Part shown: positions 50,153-58,948 of the stretch, one piece after another
How positions within the stretch are numbered: the stretch's first letter is position 1
Layout: every line of letters starts with the position of its first letter
Assembly (NCBI GenBank): GCA_025362795.1
Contig: JANYFE010000062.1
Coordinates: forward strand, 1 to 64,000
Source: Rhodobacterales bacterium
GTDB taxonomy: Bacteria > Pseudomonadota > Alphaproteobacteria > Rhodobacterales > Rhodobacteraceae
Direction of reading: 5' to 3'
Length of the DNA stretch: 64,000 bases
Position numbers and translations under genes: made by a program
The notes under the pieces: generated by a model
The model's database searches: none
What the model saw: the letters and a program-made list of their open reading frames with translations, nothing else
What the model was told of the DNA's origin: nothing

Positions 50153-51370
50153 ATGAAGCATACCAAAACCCTGATGGTCGCGGCTGCCCTGCTTGGCGGC
50201 TCGGCCCTCTCGGCCAGCGCGCAGGATCTGTCGTTCATCATGTGCGGCGATCTGCGTCCGGCCGACCAGGCAGTGATCGACAAGTTCCAGGTCGACAATC
50301 CCGGCGTCAAGATCAACATGGAAGTTGTTCCATGGGGCACTTGCCAGGACAAATCGATGACCCTTGCCGCCGCTGGCAGCCCGGTGTCCGTCGCCTATAT
50401 GGGCTCGCGCACCCTGCTGAAACTTTCCTCCGAAGGCTTGATCGTTCCGGCCGAAATCGCACCTGACATGGTGGACAACTACCAGCCCGGCGTTCTGAAA
50501 ACGGTATCCTCGGGCGGCAAATACTGGGGCTTCCCCCATGCCTTCTCGACCAAGGCTTTGTACATCAACTGCGATCTGGTCAAGGCCGCTGGTCTGGAAT
50601 GCAAGGCGCCCGAAACCTGGGCTGACATGGTTGCCATGGCCAAGGCGATCAAGGAAAAAGACAATGTCGCGGGCATCGGCATCGCTGGCAAAGACTTTGA
50701 CAACACGATGCACATGTTCCTCGACTTCCTGTATTCCAATGGCGGCACCGTTCTGGACGCAGCCACCGGCGCCGTCACGCTGGACAGCCCGCAAACCCGC
50801 GAAACCTTGCAGCTCTACAAAGATCTGCTGCCCTACATGGAAGAGGGTCCGACCGCCTGGGAACGTGACCAGATGAAGGATCTGTTCAACGACGGCAAGC
50901 TGGGCATGTATGTCTCTGGCCCATGGGCCAAGGGTCAGACCAAGAAGGAAATCGAACTGCTGGTTGCGCCGATTCCGCATGGTCCCTCCGGCGTCTCTGG
51001 CACCATCCTGATCACCGACTCGATTGCGGTGTTTAAACAGAAGGATCCGGCGATCGAAGCTGCAGCGCAGAAATTTGCCGCGGCCCTGACCTCCGGTGCA
51101 GCGCAATATGACCTCGACAGCAGCTGGGGTCTGACGCCGATCTTCCAATACGACAAGATCGGTGTCGAAAAGCCGTTCTACAAAGACGATGCGTTCTGGT
51201 CGATCTTTGTGAACGGCATTTCGACCGGCGGACCGGAACCGCTCGTCACCGACTTCAAGTCACTGCAAGGCGTGTTCACCACGATGATTCAGGGCGTCAT
51301 GCTGGGCGAAGGCGGCTCGATCGACGATCTGGTCAAGCAGGCGGCCGCCGATCTGGCCGAAGTGAAATAA
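50153..51370 (+). CDS. ABC sugar-binding protein (extracellular, family 1)
   Basis: Periplasmic binding protein, 405 residues. A signal peptide (KHTKTLMVAAALLGGSALSA, cleavage after SASA at about 22-24) precedes the mature domain; family stretches are KFQVDNPGVKINMEVVPWGT, GIAGKDFDNTMHMFLDFLYS and DGKLGMYVSGPWAKGQ. The start is the ATG at 50153 after AGGGAGAC; the longer frame upstream is inside the permease gene. It determines cargo; from context an amino sugar or chitobiose. Confidence 0.92.
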   Translation: MKHTKTLMVAAALLGGSALSASAQDLSFIMCGDLRPADQAVIDKFQVDNPGVKINMEVVPWGTCQDKSMTLAAAGSPVSVAYMGSRTLLKLSSEGLIVPAEIAPDMVDNYQPGVLKTVSSGGKYWGFPHAFSTKALYINCDLVKAAGLECKAPETWADMVAMAKAIKEKDNVAGIGIAGKDFDNTMHMFLDFLYSNGGTVLDAATGAVTLDSPQTRETLQLYKDLLPYMEEGPTAWERDQMKDLFNDGKLGMYVSGPWAKGQTKKEIELLVAPIPHGPSGVSGTILITDSIAVFKQKDPAIEAAAQKFAAALTSGAAQYDLDSSWGLTPIFQYDKIGVEKPFYKDDAFWSIFVNGISTGGPEPLVTDFKSLQGVFTTMIQGVMLGEGGSIDDLVKQAAADLAEVK

Positions 51371-51432
51371 GTCTCTGCATGGGCGGCTTTCGGGCCGCCC
51401 ACGCCTTCCCCGCCGCGCTTTCGAGGACACAC

Positions 51433-52530
51433 ATGGCCACGCTCAACCTGCAAAACATCACCAAATCCTTCGGTTCGGCCGCGGTCCTGCATGGCATCGA
51501 CCTGGCAATCAAGGACAAAGAATTCGTCGTCTTCGTCGGCCCGTCCGGCTGCGGTAAATCCACCCTGCTGCGCATTGTCGCCGGGCTGGAACTGGCCACC
51601 TCCGGGCAGATCATCATCGACGGCTCCGACGTTTCGGCGCTTGCCCCTGTTCATCGCGGCATCTCGATGGTGTTCCAGTCCTATGCGCTTTATCCGCATC
51701 TGACCGTGTTCGAAAACATCGCCTTTCCGCTGCGCGTGCAGAAAATGGCCGACACCGAACTGAACTCCCGCGTTGGAAAAGCCGCCGAGATTCTGAAGCT
51801 GACCGACAAGATGGATCTCAAGCCGGGTCAACTTTCCGGTGGGCAGCGCCAGCGTGTCGCTATTGGCCGCTCCATCGTGCGCAATCCCAAAGTATTCCTG
51901 TTCGACGAACCTTTGTCCAACCTAGACGCCGCGTTGCGCGGTGATATGCGGGTCGAACTCAGCCAGTTGCACCGAAATCTCGACGCTACGATGGTCTATG
52001 TCACCCATGATCAGATCGAAGCGATGACGATGGCCCACCGCATCGTCGTGCTGAGCGCCGGTCGTGTCGAACAATTCGGCACACCTATGGAACTTTATCA
52101 CCATCCCGCCACCCGCTTTGTCGCCACCTTCATTGGCCAGCCGAACATGAACCTGGTCCCCGGCACCGTACAGGGCTCCGACGCCAATGGCTTGACCGTG
52201 GCACTGGAGGGCGGCGGCCAGATGACCTTGCCTGTAGACGCCGGTACCGCCCGCAAGGGCGACCGTGTCGAAGTTGGAATGCGCCCGGAAAACATCGCTT
52301 TGGGCACTGGACTGTCGATGAAAGTCCGCGTGCTGGAACGGCTGGGTGGCGTTTCGATCACCTATGGCGAGTTGCCAAGCGGTCAGCGGTTCTGTGCCGC
52401 CCTGCCCGGTGACGCTGCCGTGACCGAGAGCGGGACCATCGGCCTGACAATCAACGCAGCCGATTGCCATGTTTTTGACGCCAAAGGGAACGTCATGCGC
52501 CGCCGCATGGCCCCCGCTTTGGCCGCCTGA
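51433..52530 (+). CDS. ABC sugar transporter ATPase (UgpC/MsmK type)
   Basis: Nucleotide-binding subunit, 365 residues: Walker A GPSGCGKST (about 37-45), Q-loop VFQSYALYPHLTVFENIAFP, signature LSGGQRQRVAIGRS (about 135-148), Walker B FLFDEPLSNLD and H-loop VYVTHDQIEAMTMA. The C-terminal TOBE-type domain (about 240-365) is that of the MalK/UgpC group. The ATG at 51433 has GAGGA upstream. It completes the importer. Confidence 0.94.
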   Translation: MATLNLQNITKSFGSAAVLHGIDLAIKDKEFVVFVGPSGCGKSTLLRIVAGLELATSGQIIIDGSDVSALAPVHRGISMVFQSYALYPHLTVFENIAFPLRVQKMADTELNSRVGKAAEILKLTDKMDLKPGQLSGGQRQRVAIGRSIVRNPKVFLFDEPLSNLDAALRGDMRVELSQLHRNLDATMVYVTHDQIEAMTMAHRIVVLSAGRVEQFGTPMELYHHPATRFVATFIGQPNMNLVPGTVQGSDANGLTVALEGGGQMTLPVDAGTARKGDRVEVGMRPENIALGTGLSMKVRVLERLGGVSITYGELPSGQRFCAALPGDAAVTESGTIGLTINAADCHVFDAKGNVMRRRMAPALAA

Positions 52531-52542
52531 AGGAGCTGACGA

Positions 52543-53685
52543 ATGCGCATCGTTACGGCGGGCATCGGCCTGCGGGCTGGTCACGTCCTGACCTCGCTGA
52601 AACACGCCATGCCAGAGGCCGAAATCGTCGGCTTCTATGATCCCCAGCCCACCTATCTGGAGATGATCGGTCTGGATACACCACGCTATGACACGGTCGA
52701 GGACATGCTGGCGCAGGCCAAACCGGACCTCTACTGCGTCTTTTCGCCCAACCTGTTCCACCTGAACCACATCCGTCTGGGGCTGCAGGCGGGCGTTCAG
52801 GTGTTCACCGAAAAGCCGGTTGTCGTCAGCATCGAGGAAACCCTGGAACTCGCCCGTCTGCTGTCCCTGCATGGTGGTGTCAACCGCTGCATGGTCGGGC
52901 TGGTCTTGCGCTATTCGCAGCACATGGTGGACCTGCGCACCGCACTGAATGCGGGTCTATTAGGCCAGATAGTCTCGTTAGAAGCCAACGAGCACATCGC
53001 CCCCTACCACGGTGCCTTCTTCATGCGCGACTGGCGGCGGATGACCGATCTGTCGGGCGGCTTCATGCTGGAAAAATGCTGCCACGACATCGACATTTAC
53101 AATATGGTCACCGGGTCGCGGCCCAACCGTGTCGCCAGCTTTGGCGGGCGCAAGTCGTTCATCCCGGTCAACGCCCCTGCCTCCAATGCCGAAGCCGAGA
53201 TTTTCCATGTCAAGAAATCAGTCTGGAACTCTGTCGATGACCCGTTTCATTCCGATGGCGACATCATCGACTACCAGACCGCGATCCTGCATTACGAGAC
53301 CGGCGCCAGCCTCGCCTTTCACACCAACCTGAACACCCCCGACGAACACCGCCGCTTTTGCATCATGGGCACCCATGGCATGGCCGAGGGCGACTTCGTG
53401 CGCGGCTATCTGCGCGTCACCGCCCGTGACGGCACGCGGCTTGTCGATCACGACTACACCAGCGGCGCGGCGGCCAAAGGGGCGCATTACGGGGCAGACG
53501 ACATGATGTGCGCCGACATCGCCAAATACCTGCGCGGTCAGTCAACCAGCCTGCCCGTGTCGATTCTCGACGCGATGGAGGCTGGCATTGCCGCCATCGC
53601 TCTGGATCAGGCCCGCGCTGCCGGGCAGGTGGTTGATCTCACCGACATCTGGGCCAAACTCGACAGCTTCGGATTGCGCACATGA
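52543..53685 (+). CDS. Gfo/Idh/MocA-family oxidoreductase
   Basis: NAD(P)-dependent sugar dehydrogenase-like protein, 380 residues. The N-terminal Rossmann fold has a slightly unusual Gly loop (TAGIGLRAGHVL), followed by the GFYDP acidic strand, VFSPNLFHLNHIRLGLQAGV and the catalytic EKP (FTEKPVV at about 88-94). The C-terminal domain has HDIDIYN-type residues (KCCHDIDIYNMVTG). The substrate is unknown; its place between transporter and amino-sugar enzymes suggests oxidation or epimerisation of an imported amino sugar. It overlaps the SIS gene by four bases. Confidence 0.85.
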   Translation: MRIVTAGIGLRAGHVLTSLKHAMPEAEIVGFYDPQPTYLEMIGLDTPRYDTVEDMLAQAKPDLYCVFSPNLFHLNHIRLGLQAGVQVFTEKPVVVSIEETLELARLLSLHGGVNRCMVGLVLRYSQHMVDLRTALNAGLLGQIVSLEANEHIAPYHGAFFMRDWRRMTDLSGGFMLEKCCHDIDIYNMVTGSRPNRVASFGGRKSFIPVNAPASNAEAEIFHVKKSVWNSVDDPFHSDGDIIDYQTAILHYETGASLAFHTNLNTPDEHRRFCIMGTHGMAEGDFVRGYLRVTARDGTRLVDHDYTSGAAAKGAHYGADDMMCADIAKYLRGQSTSLPVSILDAMEAGIAAIALDQARAAGQVVDLTDIWAKLDSFGLRT

Positions 53686-54701
53686 CCGAACCCGGCGCGC
53701 TCATGCGGACAGAGATTGCCGAAGCGCTGGGTGTTTTCGCCCGGACTGTGGCAAATGGCGTGTCTCCCGCGGCCCGCAAAATCCTCGCCAGCCTTCTCCC
53801 CGGACAGACCCGCGCCTTTTACACCATCGCCCGCGGCTCCTCCGATGCAGCCGCCAACATCCTGTCCTATGAATTCATGCGCGAACTGGGCAAACCGATG
53901 ACCAGCCTGCCGCCCTCCATCTTTTCGCTGGGTCAGGGCGTCGACATGTCCGGCTCAATCTCGATTGTCGTCTCGCAATCCGGTGCAAGCGAGGATCTGG
54001 TGCGCTCTGCCAAGGGAGCTCGCGCCAGCGGCGGCACTGTCATCGGCCTGATCAACCAACCCGGATCACCCATCGCTGTCACCGCCCATCTGACCCTGCC
54101 GATCGGCGCCGGCCCGGAACTCGCCGTGCCTGCCACAAAGTCAGTTATCGGCTCTATTGCTGCCGGAATGGCGCTTCTGTCTGAACTGCGCCCGGCCTAC
54201 GCCACCCGCGCCGCCACCTCTGCCCGCGAGCTTTCCGAACTGGACGGCACCCCGCATCCTGACGCCAAAGCCATCACCTCCGCCCTGCTGCGCGCCGATC
54301 ATGTCTACATCATCGGTCGTGATACCGGCTTTGGCGCGGCGCAGGAACTGGCGCTGAAGCTGAAGGAAACCTGCGCCCTGCATGCCGAGGCTTATTCCAG
54401 CAGCGAAGTGCTGCACGGCCCGTTGCAACTGGCCACCAACCCCCTGCTGATCCTGATCCTTGACACCGGTCAGGCCGATTTGCAGGCTTCTCTGGATACC
54501 GCCGAGTCCCGCTTCCGCGCCAACGGGGCCACCGTTCACCGTTTGCGTCCCGCCGATGTCGGTGCGAAAGACCTGACCCCCGCCGCTGCCGCCGCCCTGC
54601 TGTTGTATCTGGCCTATCCGCTGGTGCTGAATACCGCGCTGGCGCTTGGCCTTGACCCGGACCGCCCGGCAACCCTGTCCAAGGTGACACAAACAACATG
54701 A
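53682..54701 (+). CDS. SIS-domain glucosamine-6-phosphate deaminase (NagB-II type)
   Basis: A 339-residue protein with two sugar isomerase domains: first SIS IARGSSDAAANILSYEFMRE and VSQSGASEDLVRSAKGARAS (about 49-120), second IIGRDTGFGAAQELALKLKE (about 207-226) with the conserved ETCALHAEAYSSSEVLHGPL. It looks like the isomerase half of GlmS without the glutaminase half, the NagB-II arrangement that converts GlcN-6-P to fructose-6-P and ammonia. No classical NagB is seen, so this fits as its replacement. Overlaps the ROK gene by four bases. Confidence 0.85.
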   Translation: MTEPGALMRTEIAEALGVFARTVANGVSPAARKILASLLPGQTRAFYTIARGSSDAAANILSYEFMRELGKPMTSLPPSIFSLGQGVDMSGSISIVVSQSGASEDLVRSAKGARASGGTVIGLINQPGSPIAVTAHLTLPIGAGPELAVPATKSVIGSIAAGMALLSELRPAYATRAATSARELSELDGTPHPDAKAITSALLRADHVYIIGRDTGFGAAQELALKLKETCALHAEAYSSSEVLHGPLQLATNPLLILILDTGQADLQASLDTAESRFRANGATVHRLRPADVGAKDLTPAAAAALLLYLAYPLVLNTALALGLDPDRPATLSKVTQTT

Positions 54702-55609
54702 TCGCGGCTGGCATCGACCTTGGCGGCACGAAGATCGAGGCGCAAGTCTTCGATTCGGGCTGGAACAGGGTCGATTATCACCGCATCGCCACCCCGAAAA
54801 CCTATCCCGATCTGGTTGCCGCCGTTGCGGATCAAATCGCCTGGGTTGCCGCGCGGGCACCCGACCTGCCGATCGGCATCGCCGCCGCAGGTCTGGTCAA
54901 CCCCGCCACCGGATTGACACTGACCGCCAATTTGCCGGCCACCGGCAAAGCCTTTCCCGCCGATATCGCCGCCCGCGCCGGTCGTCCGATCACCTATGTC
55001 AACGACTGCCGCGCCCAAGCCCTGTCAGAGGCGATGTTCGGGGCGGCCTGTGGTTACAAATCCGCCCTGTCGATCAATCTGGGCACTGGCCTTGCGGGCG
55101 GTATCGTGGTCGGTGGCCACCTGCTGCCCGGCCCCACAGGACTTGGCGGCGAGTTTGGCCATTTTGCGCTTGCCGCCCATGTCATCACTGCACACAACTT
55201 GCCGATCCTGCGCTGCGGTTGTGGTCGTTTAGGCTGCACAGAGACGCTTATTGCCGGTCCCGGTCTGACCCGCATCGTGACGCATCTGACCGGCCGGACC
55301 CACACACCAGAGACCATTGTTGCCCTGCGCCTGACTGATCACGCCATCGCCAGTGCCTGGCAAGTCTGGTGCGATTTGACCGCAGAGATGATCCATACCC
55401 TGCGCTTGACCGTCGATCCTGAATGTGTCGTCCTCGCGGGGGGCCTGTCACGGGCACCCGGACTGATCGCCGACCTGACCGCCGCTCTGCAACGCGCCCA
55501 ATTGCCCGGTTATGGCACTCCGCTGATCAAACTGGCGGAAGGTGGTGACACCACCGGCGCACGCGGTGCCGCCTATGCTGCCTATAGCGCCGGGGCTGGC
55601 CATGTCTGA
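54698..55609 (+). CDS. ROK-family sugar kinase (probable N-acetylglucosamine kinase)
   Basis: A 303-residue kinase: ATP phosphate loop AGIDLGGTKIEAQVFD at the N-terminus, AGLVNPATG, the ROK segment NDCRAQALSEAMFG, TGLAGGIVVGGHLLPGPTGL, and the zinc motif CGCGRLGCTE at about 171-180. It probably phosphorylates imported GlcNAc at O6 before NagA. It is coupled to the SIS gene upstream and overlaps a 27-codon ORF downstream. Confidence 0.88.
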   Translation: MIAAGIDLGGTKIEAQVFDSGWNRVDYHRIATPKTYPDLVAAVADQIAWVAARAPDLPIGIAAAGLVNPATGLTLTANLPATGKAFPADIAARAGRPITYVNDCRAQALSEAMFGAACGYKSALSINLGTGLAGGIVVGGHLLPGPTGLGGEFGHFALAAHVITAHNLPILRCGCGRLGCTETLIAGPGLTRIVTHLTGRTHTPETIVALRLTDHAIASAWQVWCDLTAEMIHTLRLTVDPECVVLAGGLSRAPGLIADLTAALQRAQLPGYGTPLIKLAEGGDTTGARGAAYAAYSAGAGHV

Positions 55610-55685
55610 CCCAAAACCGCTGGCGCAACGCCCGATTTTCGCCGATACCCCGCTCTCCACCAGCCACAGGAGCCCCACGGCATGA
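55602..55685 (+). CDS. 27-codon ORF bridging the ROK kinase and nagA
   Basis: An ORF of 27 sense codons starts at ATG 55602, inside the last codons of the ROK gene, and ends with TGA at 55683-55685, overlapping the nagA ATG (ATGA). It fills the only real gap in this otherwise tightly overlapped operon. The peptide is polar and Pro-rich (ends THRSPTA-like). It might be a small protein, a coupling device, or the remnant of a longer gene. I know no family. Confidence 0.3.
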   Translation: MSDPKPLAQRPIFADTPLSTSHRSPTA

Positions 55686-56824
55686 CCGCCCGCATCTCCG
55701 GCTGGTTGCAGCCCGACCAGATCTTTGACGGTCAGTCGCTGTTGCGGGACCATGCGATTGGCATCACTGCCGACCATGTCACCGAACTGCGTCACCTGTC
55801 GGACTTGCCGCCGGGTGCCAATCCCCGCCGGATCCATGGCACTCTCAGCCCCGGCTTTCTGGATCTGCAGGTCAATGGCGGCGGCGATGCCTTTCTGAAC
55901 ACCATGCCCACGCCTGCCGCCATGGCAATCATGGCCGCCGCCCATCGCCGCTTTGGCACGGTTGGCATCATGCCCACCCTGATCACTGATGCGGCCGAAC
56001 TGTTGGATCATGCGGCGGATGCGGTCCTTGCAGCGCGGGATCAGCAGGGCATCCTCGGCCTGCATATTGAAGGCCCCCATATCAGCGTCGCCCGGCGAGG
56101 CACCCACGCCACCCGCTTCATCCGCCCCCTGGATGACCGGACGATTGCGGTGGTCAAACGGCTCCGTACGGCCGGAATCGCGGTGATGATCACCGTCGCC
56201 CCCGAGGCAGCCCGCCCCGGTCAGATTGCCGAACTTGCCGCTACTGGTGCTGTCGTTTCCATTGGCCACAGCGATACCACCGCCGAACAGGTCCGCCGCG
56301 CACTGGCCGAAGGGGCCAATTGCTTCACCCATCTGTTCAACGCCATGTCGCCGATGCTGAACCGTGCGCCGGGTGTGACTGGGTCTTGCATCAACTCGAC
56401 CGCCCATGCCGGGATCATTTGCGACGGCATTCATGTCGCGGATGAAATGGTCGCCCTTGCCATCCGCGCCAGACCGCTGCCCGACACCACGTTCCTCGTC
56501 TCGGATGCCATGCCCACCGTTGGCGGTTCCGATCATTTCAACCTGTATGGTGATCAAATCCGGCTGCAAGATGGTCGGCTGGTCAATAGTGAAGGCTCAT
56601 TGGCCGGTGCGCATGTGACGATGGCCGAAAGCATGGCGCGGCTGATCAATCTGGTGGGCATTGCCCCCGATGCAGCCCTGCGCATGGCGGTCACAATTCC
56701 CGCCCGGGTGATCGGCATGCCACATCTGGCCCAGATCACCGGGCGGCGGTTGCAGGATGTTCTGGTGCTGAACGCCGATTGGCAGGTGCTCTCCACCTGT
56801 GCCACCGCCGCACACGCCGCCTAG
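55682..56824 (+). CDS. nagA: N-acetylglucosamine-6-phosphate deacetylase NagA
   Basis: Deacetylates GlcNAc-6-P to GlcN-6-P, feeding the SIS deaminase. The 380-residue amidohydrolase has SPGFLDLQVNGGGDAFLN (about 57-74), the metal Glu in GLHIEGPHIS, His in VSIGHSDTTAEQ, THLFNAMSPMLNRAPG, and the catalytic Asp in LVSDAMPTVGG. GGAG precedes the ATG at 55682. The function agrees with the neighbours. Confidence 0.93.
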   Translation: MTARISGWLQPDQIFDGQSLLRDHAIGITADHVTELRHLSDLPPGANPRRIHGTLSPGFLDLQVNGGGDAFLNTMPTPAAMAIMAAAHRRFGTVGIMPTLITDAAELLDHAADAVLAARDQQGILGLHIEGPHISVARRGTHATRFIRPLDDRTIAVVKRLRTAGIAVMITVAPEAARPGQIAELAATGAVVSIGHSDTTAEQVRRALAEGANCFTHLFNAMSPMLNRAPGVTGSCINSTAHAGIICDGIHVADEMVALAIRARPLPDTTFLVSDAMPTVGGSDHFNLYGDQIRLQDGRLVNSEGSLAGAHVTMAESMARLINLVGIAPDAALRMAVTIPARVIGMPHLAQITGRRLQDVLVLNADWQVLSTCATAAHAA

Positions 56825-56840
56825 CCACCAAAAGCCTCCC

Positions 56841-57314
56841 ATGACCCCCGCTGTCCTCCCCCCCGGTCTGCACGATTTCGATCAGCTCCAGATCGGCGAC
56901 CGCATTGCCACCGGCAGCATCATGGTGACGGCCGACGCGATTGCCGCCTTTGCAACGCTGACCGGCGACCAGTTCGAAATTCACCTGTCAGACGCCGGTG
57001 CCCAGCGGCACGGCTTTCCGCATCAGGTCGCGCATGGCCTTTTGGTGCTGGCACTGGTTGACGGGCTGAAAAATCAAAGTGCCGCGCGGTTCCATGCGCT
57101 GGCCTCGCTCGGCTGGGAATGGTCGTTTCGCAAGCCGGTTTTCGCGGGCGACACGATCAGCGCCGTCTTGGTGGTCGAAGGCAAACGCCCCACATCCAAT
57201 CCGGCGCGTGGCGTGCTGACCATCGGGTTCGAGGTAAGAAATCAAAAGGGCAACGTGGTGCAGAAGGGCCGCAACCAGTTAATGGCGTATCGTGGCACTT
57301 TAACGCCAAGCTGA
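56841..57314 (+). CDS. MaoC-like hot-dog dehydratase
   Basis: A 157-residue hot-dog-fold protein resembling MaoC/(R)-enoyl-CoA hydratases: ITGDQF-type AFATLTGDQFEIHLSDAGAQ, the hydratase motif HQVAHGLLVLALVDGL, and FRKPVFAGDTISAVLVVEGK. Start at ATG 56841 (MTPAVLPPG). It is 16 bases after nagA and last on this strand, but has no evident role in amino-sugar use; it may belong functionally with the acyl-CoA genes on the other strand. Confidence 0.8.
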   Translation: MTPAVLPPGLHDFDQLQIGDRIATGSIMVTADAIAAFATLTGDQFEIHLSDAGAQRHGFPHQVAHGLLVLALVDGLKNQSAARFHALASLGWEWSFRKPVFAGDTISAVLVVEGKRPTSNPARGVLTIGFEVRNQKGNVVQKGRNQLMAYRGTLTPS

Positions 57315-57375
57315 TCCTCGCAAACCAACCCATTGATTTAAAACAAATTTGTAAAGCGTCCAGAACCGGACAGCC

Positions 57376-58635
57376 TCACCTGACCAGAATCGCCCGAAAA
57401 TCATTCACATTTGTCCCGGTCGGACCGGTCACGAACAGATCGCCCAAAAGGTCAAACGCCGTCCAGGCATCATTGCCCGACAGCAGGGCCGCCGGATCCA
57501 CCCCCTGCGCCCGCAGCCGCGCCATCGACCCACCATCGGCAAAGGCCCCCGCATTGTCCTGCGACCCGTCGATCCCGTCGGTATCCGCCGCCAAACCCGC
57601 GAAACCAACCCCCTCGGCGGCCAAAGCCAGTGCCAGCAGAAACTCCGAATTCCGCCCACCCTTGCCACGCCCGCGCAATGTCACCGTCGTCTCCCCGCCC
57701 GACAGCATCACCACGGGCCGCGGAAACGGTCGCCCCCGCGCCGCGACCTCCCGGGCCAGCGCCGCATGCACTCGGCCCACCTCGCGCGCTTCACCCTCCA
57801 TCGCGTCCGACAGGATCACCGCCGGAACCCCCATCGCAACCGCCCGCGCAGCCGCCGCCTCCAAAGACAAGCGGGCCGACGCGATGACCCGCACCTCGTG
57901 CCCCGCAAACACCCGATCGGTCGGCAATGGGGCCAGTCCCCGATCTCGCGCCAGCCAATCGGCCACCACGGACGGCAGTTCGATCCGCCAGGCCGCCACC
58001 ATCGCCCGCGCCGCCTCCCGACTGACAGCATCCGGCACCGTTGGTCCCGAAGCCACCTGCGCCGGATCATCGCCCGGCACATCCGACACCACCAGACTGA
58101 CAACTTTTGCCGGAAAACACGCCGCCGCCAGCCGGCCGCCCTTGATCCCGCTGACCTGTTTGCGGATCGCGTTCATCACCGAAATCGGTGCGCCAGATGC
58201 CAGCAGCGCCCGGTTCAGCCCCGCCTCATCCGCCAGCGTCAGCCCTGCCGGCGGGCAGGGCAGCAAAGCCGACCCGCCACCGCAGATCAACGCCACCACC
58301 AGATCTTCCGCCGAAAGCCCGCGCACCGCCTGAAACAACGCGGCAGAGGCCGCCAGTCCTGCCAAATCCGGCACCGGATGCGCCGCCTCCATGACCCGAA
58401 TTTGCCGATACGGGCTGCCGTAACCATAGCGTGTCACCACAACCCCGGTCAGCGGCCCGTCCCACAGATCCTCAAACGCCGCCGCCAGTTGTGCCGCACC
58501 TTTGCCCGCGCCGATCACAACGGTCCGCCCTTTGGGCTTGGTCGGCAAATTGCCGCGCAACGCCGCCACCGGGTCCGCGGCCGCCACCGCAGCCTGAAAC
58601 AACTGTGTCAGAAAGGCCCGGTCGTCTGGGATCAT
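57376..58635 (-). CDS. Glycerate 2-kinase / GckA (MOFRL family)
   Basis: A 419-residue kinase of the GckA/TtuD family, which forms 2-phosphoglycerate from glycerate (older annotation: hydroxypyruvate reductase). It has the N-terminal DUF4147 region (RTVVIGAGKGAAQLAAAFED; LICGGGSALLPCPPAGLTLA; VMNAIRKQVSGIKGGRLAAA) and the C-terminal MOFRL part (GGETTVTLRGRGKGGRNSEF; ADTDGIDGSQDNAGAF). The ATG at 58635 overlaps the stop of the Dabb gene. Last gene of the five-gene minus operon. Confidence 0.88.
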   Translation of the reverse strand: MIPDDRAFLTQLFQAAVAAADPVAALRGNLPTKPKGRTVVIGAGKGAAQLAAAFEDLWDGPLTGVVVTRYGYGSPYRQIRVMEAAHPVPDLAGLAASAALFQAVRGLSAEDLVVALICGGGSALLPCPPAGLTLADEAGLNRALLASGAPISVMNAIRKQVSGIKGGRLAAACFPAKVVSLVVSDVPGDDPAQVASGPTVPDAVSREAARAMVAAWRIELPSVVADWLARDRGLAPLPTDRVFAGHEVRVIASARLSLEAAAARAVAMGVPAVILSDAMEGEAREVGRVHAALAREVAARGRPFPRPVVMLSGGETTVTLRGRGKGGRNSEFLLALALAAEGVGFAGLAADTDGIDGSQDNAGAFADGGSMARLRAQGVDPAALLSGNDAWTAFDLLGDLFVTGPTGTNVNDFRAILVR

Positions 58636-58946
58636 CAAAGCTCCACGTCAAGCACCTGAATGCCCGCCGCGCCACCAACGGCAGCAGCGGCCAGTTGCCC
58701 GCCGATCAACTGGTGCTCTGCATCGGCCAGATAAGCATCCCGCGCTTCGGCATCGGTAAAATCGACCCAGAACAGGTCGCACATGCCGTGCACAACCTGC
58801 TCTTCGGGCGAAACATTCACAAAGCTGCGAAATTCTTTCATCCCGGTCAAATGGCCCGACAACGCCGTAAGCGCGGCGTAAAACTCGGCCTTGTTGTCCT
58901 CTGTGATGTCATCCTTGAACCTGACAGCAACGATGTGGCGGATCAT
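58635..58946 (-). CDS. Dabb-family (dimeric alpha/beta barrel) protein
   Basis: A 103-residue stress-responsive A/B-barrel protein: MIRHIVAVRFKDDITEDNKA, then HGMCDLFWVDFTDAEARDAY and the His-rich end region. Such proteins are usually dimers of unknown or varied activity. AAAAGGAC stands before the ATG. It lies between the enoyl-CoA hydratase and glycerate kinase genes. Confidence 0.85.
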   Translation of the reverse strand: MIRHIVAVRFKDDITEDNKAEFYAALTALSGHLTGMKEFRSFVNVSPEEQVVHGMCDLFWVDFTDAEARDAYLADAEHQLIGGQLAAAAVGGAAGIQVLDVEL

Positions 58947-58948
58947 GG

